Source: JBCDGZ01 sp038750655
GTDB taxonomy: Bacteria > Bacteroidota > Bacteroidia > Chitinophagales > Saprospiraceae
NCBI GenBank assembly: GCA_038750655.1
Contig: JBCDGZ010000017.1
Coordinates: forward strand, 5,203-69,202
Length of the DNA stretch: 64,000 nt
Reading direction: 5' to 3'
In this document: positions 42,237-49,389 of the stretch, in pieces
How the letters are laid out: each line of letters starts with the position of its first letter
Position numbering within the stretch: position 1 is the stretch's first letter
Notes under the pieces: generated by a model
Told to the model about the DNA's origin: nothing
Database searches by the model: none
What the model saw: only the letters and a program-made list of their open reading frames with translations
Translations under genes and position numbers: made by a program

Positions 42237-44285
42237 TTAGGAATGAATAATTTTTCGGTAAACTTCCAGCGTCTCTAAAACGACTTTGAGCCAAGAAAAA
42301 CGCTGGGCCTGCGCCCAGGCTTTTTGCGACTTTTCGGCCCGTAATTCCTCCTTGCTAATCAGCTGCAATAATTGTCTCTTGATGGAGGCTACATCATCGG
42401 CAGTGGCGGCCAAACCACCCTCTCCTACCACCTCCGGCATCGAACTATTATCACCATAAATCACGGGAGTTCCACAACTCATCGCCTCCAATATCGGCAG
42501 CCCAAACCCCTCATAATGAGATACATAGCACAAGGCCAAAGCCTGCGCATAAAAGAGTGGCAGATGATCATCATCCACAAATCCAGTGAAGTGGATGCGT
42601 TCGGATTGTAGCATAGCTTCGCTAAAAAGTTGCTCGAATTTCCACCCCTTCTTTCCGCAAATAAACAGATGGATGTCCAACTGCGGTTGCTCTTCAATAA
42701 GAGACAAGAAAGCCTGGATAGTGTTAACCAAATTCTTGCGCGGCTCGATGGTCGATAAGCAGAGCAAGAAGGGAACATCGGGCAGTTGATAGCGAGCGCG
42801 GATGGGCGCAAAATCGGCTTGCCGCTGTGCTCGGTGGAAGCGTCCCCGATTGGCTGCCTCGTAGACCAAGTGCAGTCGATCTTCGGGCAGCTTGTACAAA
42901 CGCTGCATATCTGACTTCGTAGCTTTGGAGATGGCCAGCACATGCGCCTCCTTTTTCAGCAGCTGCTGCATGCCCGCCTCGGCTCCTTCGATGTTGTCCT
43001 CCGTGTGAAAATCTGGAAAAAGTTGCGGAGTCAAGTCGTGCACCGTAACCAAGAAACGAGCGTCCAGATGCTGGACAAATTTCATATGCTGCGGCAGTGG
43101 AACATGGATCAGATCATAACTATTGAGTAACTGCTGATACGCTTTTTCTGCGGTAGTGTATTTCTGTTGGGTTACGTGGCGCTGGTACTGTCTGAGCATC
43201 GCCCGAAAGGGGCCCTTGCGATAAGAATAGCTGAGGGCGCGGTAAAGGCCCGAGGGCAGGCGCTCCTTGATGGTGGCTTTGAGTTGGAGCAACCTGTTTT
43301 CGTAGTCGTGATGCCCACCTAACTGCTCTAGCTGGGTATTCACTTCCTCCACCGGACTGGGACGGTGAAATTTTTTTAGGCCGCGCTCCTGCAATTCTGT
43401 TTGTAAGCTATGCAAAGGCTGCACCCGATTATTGTGGTACAAATCGATCTGCCAATCGGCTTGATGCTCAAGGAGGGCGGGCAGGTGTTCTACCAATTCC
43501 AGCAAATAGCGCTGGATGCCATCGTTGTCTTGTGTAAACAACTTGGAGGCTTCGATCAAGATTTTTTTGGGGGACTTTTTTTGAAAAAAGAACGAGGATT
43601 GGGGCGAAACGGCCGATCGCTCATAGCCCCACTTTTCCATCGTCGCCCCGTGCTGGCACCAAAACAGGTGCTCCAACTCGGGGGGCATTTCTTCCTTCCA
43701 GGCTCCTACTTTTCCGCGCCGGAAATGCTTTTGCAGGCGTTGGCTGTCGAAGTCCTTTCCTTTACCGCCGCCGTAGGCCGGGCGACCGAATTTCAGGCTT
43801 TCGAAGGTCGGCAGTTTATCCAGCTGAGGAGTTGGTAAATCGAGAAGCCCCCGCAATTTTTCAATTTCCTGTATGGGATTTTGAATCAAATCCTCAAAGC
43901 GAATTACGACGTCGGCCCGCTCGGTCCATTGCCGCACATTTTCCGACCAACCTCCAAAATGACTACCGCCGAGGGCCAAAATGGCTTCCAGTAGATTATT
44001 GTAAAAATCACTACCGGGCTGCACAATATCTTTGCGATGATGAGCAATAGAGACCAGGGCGTCCCGCCCGTCGCGGAGGATATAGACGCTTTTGATGTCC
44101 TGCGAATTGGGCTTTAGATGGCCAGGTAGCAGATGGGTTTTGACTACTGGAAACTGCTCATAATGTTGATCGAGCGGTCGCTGAGCATCCAAGTGGAAGG
44201 TGCTGGAAGAGATTCCATAGACTTCGTGCAACACATTGCGGAAGAAGGTGTTGCCCGAGCGGGGAAAGGAAGCCAACCAGATCAT
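42237..44285 (-). CDS. Sulfotransferase-GT4 glycosyltransferase fusion
   Basis: This 682-residue protein joins two enzymes. Residues 1-230 are a PAPS-dependent sulfotransferase with the 5'-phosphosulfate loop SFPRSGNTF (6-14) and the 3'-phosphate motif YILRDGRDALVS (68-79). Residues ~243-682 are a GT4 glycosyltransferase with LCLSTIEPRKNL and YEGFGLPILEAMSCGTPVI. The frame is uninterrupted across the junction (FFFQKKSPKKILIEASKLF). The fusion suggests that sugar addition and sulfation occur in one step on the same glycan. It heads a minus-strand pair with the GT4 gene, divergent from further sulfotransferase genes. Confidence 0.9.
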   Translation of the reverse strand: MIWLASFPRSGNTFFRNVLHEVYGISSSTFHLDAQRPLDQHYEQFPVVKTHLLPGHLKPNSQDIKSVYILRDGRDALVSIAHHRKDIVQPGSDFYNNLLEAILALGGSHFGGWSENVRQWTERADVVIRFEDLIQNPIQEIEKLRGLLDLPTPQLDKLPTFESLKFGRPAYGGGKGKDFDSQRLQKHFRRGKVGAWKEEMPPELEHLFWCQHGATMEKWGYERSAVSPQSSFFFQKKSPKKILIEASKLFTQDNDGIQRYLLELVEHLPALLEHQADWQIDLYHNNRVQPLHSLQTELQERGLKKFHRPSPVEEVNTQLEQLGGHHDYENRLLQLKATIKERLPSGLYRALSYSYRKGPFRAMLRQYQRHVTQQKYTTAEKAYQQLLNSYDLIHVPLPQHMKFVQHLDARFLVTVHDLTPQLFPDFHTEDNIEGAEAGMQQLLKKEAHVLAISKATKSDMQRLYKLPEDRLHLVYEAANRGRFHRAQRQADFAPIRARYQLPDVPFLLCLSTIEPRKNLVNTIQAFLSLIEEQPQLDIHLFICGKKGWKFEQLFSEAMLQSERIHFTGFVDDDHLPLFYAQALALCYVSHYEGFGLPILEAMSCGTPVIYGDNSSMPEVVGEGGLAATADDVASIKRQLLQLISKEELRAEKSQKAWAQAQRFSWLKVVLETLEVYRKIIHS

Positions 44286-44369
44286 CGTTGCCAGTATAAG
44301 TTATAGAGGTAAATAAATATCTAAACTTTGGCATATATTATGCCTATTTTGGAGGAACGGCATTTTGGT

Positions 44370-45230
44370 ATGGAAAGATTCAAAAAGTTGAGCGGGCCTC
44401 GTTGGTGGTATTACTACCTGCACTCCTTCGTCAAAGGATGGCCACAGCGGGCTTTATTTGCAGAGGTGAAAACCTTTGTGCTGTTTGTCGGCTACCCTCG
44501 TAGTGGCCACAGCTTGATCGGCTCGCTGCTCGATGCCCATCCGAATGTGGTCATTTCTAATCAACTCAATGCCCTCTATTTTTTCCAAAAGCGCTACTTC
44601 CGGCACCAAATTTACCACCTGATTCTGAGAAATGCGACTGAGCTGGGCCAGGCGGGTAGAAAAAATTCGGGCTACGACTATGCGGTGCCCAATCAGTGGC
44701 AGGGACGTTTTAAGAATTTACGGGTGATGGGAGATAAGAGAGGCGGTGGTACGGCAAGAATGTTGCACGAAAATGATCCAGAAGAACTGCTGACCAACGT
44801 TCCACAAATTGCCAAAGCCCAACTGAAAATTATCCACGTCATCAGAAATCCATTTGATAATATTTCGACGATGGTTCGACGCGGATTGAAGACTACTGAG
44901 GCAGGATTTACGGAGGAACTTTTTCAAGATAAAGTCGACAATTATTTTTTCCGAGCACAGGCCATTGAGGCCCTACGATCGAGTCGGAAGTACGATATTT
45001 GCGATATTTATCTGGAAAACTTCATCGCCCAACCAAAAAAAGAGCTGCAAGTCCTCTGTGATTTCCTACAAGTGGAAGCCACCGAGGCTTACCTCGATGA
45101 CTGTGCCTCCATCATCTGGCCTAAGCCTCACCACAGCCGACATAAGGCCGATTTTTGGTCGGAAGAGCGCACGGCGAGGGTCGAAGCACGCATGAAGTCC
45201 ATTGATTTTTTACAAGATTTTACCTTTTAA
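44370..45230 (+). CDS. Sulfotransferase, type A copy 1
   Basis: The ATG at 44370 (MERFKKLSGP) is chosen because it aligns with the start of the paralogue at 46601 (MKRFETEP); ATG 44340 and a TTG at 44328 are alternatives. The product has 286 residues. The 5'-phosphosulfate loop is FVGYPRSGHSLIGSLLDAHP and the 3'-phosphate site VIRNPFDNIS. The C-terminal DCASIIWPKPHHSR is shared with the paralogue. It uses PAPS to sulfate a sugar or another hydroxyl or amine. The next sulfotransferase gene begins 1 bp after its stop. Confidence 0.87.
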   Translation: MERFKKLSGPRWWYYYLHSFVKGWPQRALFAEVKTFVLFVGYPRSGHSLIGSLLDAHPNVVISNQLNALYFFQKRYFRHQIYHLILRNATELGQAGRKNSGYDYAVPNQWQGRFKNLRVMGDKRGGGTARMLHENDPEELLTNVPQIAKAQLKIIHVIRNPFDNISTMVRRGLKTTEAGFTEELFQDKVDNYFFRAQAIEALRSSRKYDICDIYLENFIAQPKKELQVLCDFLQVEATEAYLDDCASIIWPKPHHSRHKADFWSEERTARVEARMKSIDFLQDFTF

Positions 45231-45231
45231 A

Positions 45232-45948
45232 ATGTTCCAATTCTTTTCATCCAAAAATGACCAGCGCATACGCAATCGCATCGAACTCGTATCTGTGCAC
45301 ATTCCCAAAACCGCCGGTACTTCGTTCCGCAATACCCTCAAAGCGGTGTACGGTGAGGACCTCGTCGTGCGGCTGGACATCGACCTGCAGCAGGAACAGT
45401 TGAGGATCAACGAGCAGCCCTTCACGGCCGCAAAGCTGGACAAGAAGATTAAGGTCGTGCACGGTCATTTCTCCCCTCAACTGCTTCATCAACGTTTTAA
45501 AATTGCCCCCAAAACGCCGGTTATCACCTGGCTGCGCGATCCCGTTGAACGCGTCATTTCCAACTACTTTTATCTGGAAAAACGCCTCAAGGAAGAATTG
45601 CAGGAAGAGGCCAAAGGCTTGAATATTTTGAGTAAAATGCAGCGTTCCCTAATCGAATACGCCCAGGGGGAAATCAACCGCAACCGAATGAGTAAATTTC
45701 TCGCAGGCATTGAACTAGAAGCCCTCTTTTTTGTAGGCATTCAAGAACACTACAGCACCGATCTGAAGGCCCTAGCCGACTTGCTGCAATGGCCCCAGGT
45801 CATCGAACATCAGCACAACATCACTGGCCGCTCTAATAAAAACGTTAGCCCGGAAGAGCAGGAAGCCATCGCCCAACTCAATCAAAAAGATGTGCTGCTC
45901 TACCAAAAGGCGCTGCAATTGCGGGCCCAAAGAACACACTCGACATGA
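45232..45948 (+). CDS. Sulfotransferase, type B copy 1
   Basis: The ATG at 45232 lies 1 bp after the upstream stop. The 238-residue product belongs to the Sulfotransfer_2-like group: 5' loop VSVHIPKTAGTSFRNTLK, the HGHF segment, and 3' motif WLRDPVERVISNYFY. It is paralogous to the next gene (matching HIPKTAGTSF, WLRDPVxRVISNY and NRMSKFLAGIELEALFFVG). Its stop overlaps the next start as ATGA, so translation is coupled. It is part of the sulfated-glycan locus. Confidence 0.88.
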   Translation: MFQFFSSKNDQRIRNRIELVSVHIPKTAGTSFRNTLKAVYGEDLVVRLDIDLQQEQLRINEQPFTAAKLDKKIKVVHGHFSPQLLHQRFKIAPKTPVITWLRDPVERVISNYFYLEKRLKEELQEEAKGLNILSKMQRSLIEYAQGEINRNRMSKFLAGIELEALFFVGIQEHYSTDLKALADLLQWPQVIEHQHNITGRSNKNVSPEEQEAIAQLNQKDVLLYQKALQLRAQRTHST

Positions 45949-46604
45949 TCGAACTGATTTCTATACACCTCCCCAAAACCGGGGGCACCTCTTTCTACCA
46001 CATCCTCCAACAGGTGTACGGCGAACAATTGTCGATTTCCTACAAACGGCGAGACCTACGTACCACACTTGAGCAGTATCCCTCCTTTGCCGATAGTCTA
46101 CCGCAGCACATCAGCGTCCTGCACGGTCATTTTTACTATAAAGAAATTCAGCATTTGGCACCAGAGGCCCGACTGATCTGCTGGCTGCGCGACCCTGTAC
46201 AGCGAGTAATCTCCAACTACCGTTTCTTCAAAGCCGGGCTGGACAACCCGAGCCGTAATCCGGCCTCCTACGCCCTGAACAAACACCGCAGGGGGGAAAG
46301 CCTACTGGACTACGCCCGCTTGGCCGAAAACCAAAACCGCATGTCCAGTTTCCTCGATGGCCTTGACTTAGCGCAATGTTTTTTTGTAGGTTTGTTGGAA
46401 AATTTTGCGGCGGATGTCGACCGGCTGAGTAAACTGCTGGATTGGCCCGAAGTTGTTGTTCCGCAACTCAATCAATCAAAAAACATGACGTCTATCGATA
46501 CATCGACCCTTCGGCAACTGGCCGAATGGAATGCAAAGGACTGTGAATTATACGATTACGCTTGTTCCTTACTTGGAATAAATTTTGGAAGAACTTCCTT
46601 ATGA
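45945..46604 (+). CDS. Sulfotransferase, type B copy 2
   Basis: This 219-residue protein has the 5' loop SIHLPKTGGTSFYHIL and the 3' motif WLRDPVQRVISNYRFF. It is clearly a duplicate of the preceding gene (NRMSSFLDGLDLAQCFFVG). Both ends overlap its neighbours by 4 bp (ATGA), so the four sulfotransferase genes from 44370 to 47473 are one translationally coupled unit. The different acceptor regions suggest they sulfate different positions of the glycan, but this is inference. Confidence 0.88.
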   Translation: MIELISIHLPKTGGTSFYHILQQVYGEQLSISYKRRDLRTTLEQYPSFADSLPQHISVLHGHFYYKEIQHLAPEARLICWLRDPVQRVISNYRFFKAGLDNPSRNPASYALNKHRRGESLLDYARLAENQNRMSSFLDGLDLAQCFFVGLLENFAADVDRLSKLLDWPEVVVPQLNQSKNMTSIDTSTLRQLAEWNAKDCELYDYACSLLGINFGRTSL

Positions 46605-47473
46605 AGCGCTTTGAGACCGAACCTCAGGGGTTGAAAAAATACCAGCAATACCTGCGTGCCCTCTGGCAGGGCCGCAAGCACCGCAAGCTGTTTAGCGAAG
46701 TGGAAGCCTATGTGATGTTCGTGGGCTATCCCCGCAGCGGGCACAGCCTGGTCGGCTCTCTGCTGGACGCCCACCCGGATATTGTAATTGCCCACGAATT
46801 GGATGCGCTTCATTACTTTGACCAAAGCTATAGTCAGGAGCAGATTTTTTATTTAATCTTGGAAAACTCGCGGCGGCAGGGCCAAGCCGGCCGGAGTATG
46901 TCAGGCTACAGCTACGTCGTCCCGAACCAATGGCAGGGCCGCCACCGGAAGCTGAAGATCATCGGAGATAAGAGCGGCGGGCGCAGCTCGCGCCGCCTAC
47001 GGCAAGCGCCCGACCAACTGCTACAGCGCGTCCAGCACATCGCCAGCAGACCCCTCAAGCTGGTCCATGTCATCCGCAATCCCTACGACAACATCAGCAC
47101 CATGATCCGTCGCACGCTCAAGCGCCGCAACTGCCCGCTTAGCGATAAAATTATCCAACGCAAAATCCGACAATACTTCGAAAAAGTCCAACTGGTCAGC
47201 CGCCTCAAGGCCGCCGGCGCTTTAGCGATACACGATGTTTACCTCGAAGACATCATCGCCGATCCGAAGCCGCAAGTGGCTCAAATTTGTCGCTTTCTGG
47301 AGGTGGAGCCTACGGAGGACTATCTGCACGACTGCGCCTCCATCATCTGGGCCAAGCCGCACCGCACCCGTTCAGAAATCAACATTTGGACCGCAGAAAA
47401 TAAGCAACAGGTCGCCCAGCAAATCGCACTGTTCGATTTTTTACAACGTTATTCCTTTGCCGAAAATGAATAG
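46601..47473 (+). CDS. Sulfotransferase, type A copy 2
   Basis: The start at 46601 forms an ATGA overlap with the upstream stop. The product (290 residues) matches the type A copy at 44370 throughout: FVGYPRSGHSLVGSLLDAHP, GYSYVVPNQWQGR, VIRNPYDNIS, DCASIIWAKPHRTR. The 5'- and 3'-phosphate binding motifs are intact. The following glycosyltransferase gene starts 8 bp inside its 3' end. The DNA here is visibly richer in G and C than the first 13 kb of the window. Confidence 0.87.
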   Translation: MKRFETEPQGLKKYQQYLRALWQGRKHRKLFSEVEAYVMFVGYPRSGHSLVGSLLDAHPDIVIAHELDALHYFDQSYSQEQIFYLILENSRRQGQAGRSMSGYSYVVPNQWQGRHRKLKIIGDKSGGRSSRRLRQAPDQLLQRVQHIASRPLKLVHVIRNPYDNISTMIRRTLKRRNCPLSDKIIQRKIRQYFEKVQLVSRLKAAGALAIHDVYLEDIIADPKPQVAQICRFLEVEPTEDYLHDCASIIWAKPHRTRSEINIWTAENKQQVAQQIALFDFLQRYSFAENE

Positions 47474-48491
47474 TAGACAACAACACAAGCGGGTGCTGTT
47501 CTACCGTCGCCTCAAACGCTTTTTGGCGGGCACCAACGGCGGGAACCTCAAGGTCCGCGATTACTTCGATCATGTCTATCACTCGGATCAATACGCCCCC
47601 TACATTTATTTTTCGGAAGAAACCATCTGGCACGACAATCCGGGCAATGTCTGGCAAAGTCTGCGTGCGGAGGCGCTGCCGAAGTGGGAAGTCCAGGACA
47701 GCGATCTGCTTTTCTTCTCCGGTGCAGACTGGCTGGTGCTCAACGAGGCGGACCGCCGCCGACCGCCGGCCCCCGTCATCAACATCGCCCAACCCCGGCA
47801 TACCCGGCCGGAGGACAAGCGCCACGCCTTCCTCCGCTACCCCGCCATACGAATCGCCAAGAGTCCAAGGGGCGCCGACATCCTACGCGCCTACGGCGTC
47901 AACGGCCCTCTCTTCTGCATCCCCGACGCCATCGACCTAAAGAGCTTACCGCCTATACCGGCGAATAAAGACATCGACATCCTCATCCTGGGCCTCAAGC
48001 AGCCGGAGCTGGCCCGCGCCCTCGAACAGCGACTGCAAAGCCTCAATCGCTTTCGGCTTCGCCAGCTCAACATCGTAGCCCAGCTGCCGCCCAAGCTGCC
48101 TACGCGGGCAGACTTTCTGCGCCTGCTGGCTCGCGCCAAAATCGTCGCCTGCATTCCTCTCAGCGTAGCCGAAGGCTCGGAGGGCTTCTATCTGCCGGCG
48201 CTGGAAGGCATGGCCCTCGAATGTGTGGTGGTCTGCCCGCACGCCGTCGGCAACCTCGACCACTGCCTGCACGATTACAATTGCATTGTTCCTGAATTTA
48301 CCCTCGACGGGCTGGCCGCCGGCGTCAAAACGGCCCTGCAACTTAAGGCACCCAAAAAACGTAAACTGATCCAACAGGGGCTAGATACAGTAGATAAGCA
48401 TCGAATCGAAAAGGAGCGAGCCGCTTTTCTCGACCTCCTGCATCAGGCCCCGGAATTATGGGCAGATAAATCCTTATTCTTAAATTCCTAG
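47466..48491 (+). CDS. Glycosyltransferase of GT-B type
   Basis: The ATG at 47466 overlaps the upstream stop by 8 bp and gives 341 residues; an earlier in-frame start lies inside the sulfotransferase gene. The N-terminal half is variable. The C-terminal half has the GT-B donor domain pattern (KDIDILILGLKQPELARAL, then AKIVACIPLSVAEGSEGFYLPALEGMALECVVVCPHAVGN) with an E-x-FYLPALEGM donor-site segment. It should act in glycan assembly together with the adjacent sulfotransferases and the GT8 enzyme, whose start is 7 bp downstream. Confidence 0.8.
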   Translation: MNSRQQHKRVLFYRRLKRFLAGTNGGNLKVRDYFDHVYHSDQYAPYIYFSEETIWHDNPGNVWQSLRAEALPKWEVQDSDLLFFSGADWLVLNEADRRRPPAPVINIAQPRHTRPEDKRHAFLRYPAIRIAKSPRGADILRAYGVNGPLFCIPDAIDLKSLPPIPANKDIDILILGLKQPELARALEQRLQSLNRFRLRQLNIVAQLPPKLPTRADFLRLLARAKIVACIPLSVAEGSEGFYLPALEGMALECVVVCPHAVGNLDHCLHDYNCIVPEFTLDGLAAGVKTALQLKAPKKRKLIQQGLDTVDKHRIEKERAAFLDLLHQAPELWADKSLFLNS

Positions 48492-48498
48492 ATTGGCT

Positions 48499-49389
48499 AT
48501 GTCCTCATCACCCAAATATTGCGTCGCCACGGTCACCACGCCCGATTTCGTTCCGGGCACTCTGGTGCTGCTGCATTCTTTTTTGCAAAACAACCCCTGG
48601 TTTGATGGTGATGTTATACTCATTTCTCAGGGCTTGGAGCAGATCTATACGCGCTACTTTCAGATTTTTCCGCAGCTGATTTACGAAGAAGTGGACCCGG
48701 AGATTGTCAGTCGGACGGACCGCCTCTGCGAACAGCACGAGCAGTTTGCGCAGCGGCGCGCCCAGTTTTATTCGCTACAGCTGCTTCGCCTGCGGGGCTA
48801 CGATAAGCTGCTGTTTTTGGATAGTGATATGGTGATTGTGGGGGACTTGCGGCCAGTTTTTGAGCGGGAGGAGCCGTTTTTGGCTTGTGCGGATGGGTTT
48901 TACTACAAGGGGTGGTACCGCGATGCGAAGACCTATGAGAAGGTGTTGCCGGAGGAGGTGCAGCTGGGGCGGGAGCTTTGGCTAGATACCTTCAACTCTG
49001 GTTTTATGATGGTCAACCAAAGCCTATTGACCGATCAAGCATTTGAAGAAGCCGTGGGGATGATCAACGACGATTATTTCAGCAGTGTTTCCACCAATCA
49101 CTCTGACCAGCTCATTTTTAATGTCTATTTTCGAAAAAAATTTACCCTATTGTCCAGTAAATACAACTATCGCTTCGGCGTCGGCCAGGCCATTCGGGAG
49201 AAGGATGGGATCAGCTTTGAGGAGGCCAGCGTTTTACATTTTACCTCCAAACGCAAACCCTGGCGCAGCGAGCAAGTCCTGCGCGCCGCCTTCCGCATCA
49301 AGCACTACCGACGATCCTACGACCAATGGCTACGCTACTGGAACGGTGTATTGGACGAACTAGAGCAATTACCCAAACCTGTACAGTAA
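48499..49389 (+). CDS. GT8-family glycosyltransferase
   Basis: The ATG at 48499 is preferred to a TTG 6 bases upstream. The 296-residue product is a retaining GT-A enzyme of the glycogenin/LPS galactosyltransferase type. It has CVATVTTPDFVPGTLVLLHSF at the start, the metal-binding D108-S-D110 in LLFLDSDMVIVGDL, and FNSGFMMVNQSL. A late NHSDQLIFN segment is also typical. It transfers hexoses such as galactose or glucose from UDP-sugars. The O-acyltransferase gene starts directly at the next base after its stop. Confidence 0.85.
   Translation: MSSSPKYCVATVTTPDFVPGTLVLLHSFLQNNPWFDGDVILISQGLEQIYTRYFQIFPQLIYEEVDPEIVSRTDRLCEQHEQFAQRRAQFYSLQLLRLRGYDKLLFLDSDMVIVGDLRPVFEREEPFLACADGFYYKGWYRDAKTYEKVLPEEVQLGRELWLDTFNSGFMMVNQSLLTDQAFEEAVGMINDDYFSSVSTNHSDQLIFNVYFRKKFTLLSSKYNYRFGVGQAIREKDGISFEEASVLHFTSKRKPWRSEQVLRAAFRIKHYRRSYDQWLRYWNGVLDELEQLPKPVQ

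Noticed and set aside
44328..44369. Longer N-terminus for the first type A sulfotransferase
   Set aside because: The TTG and the ATG at 44340 add residues with no counterpart in the paralogue at 46601, whose start is fixed by an ATGA overlap.
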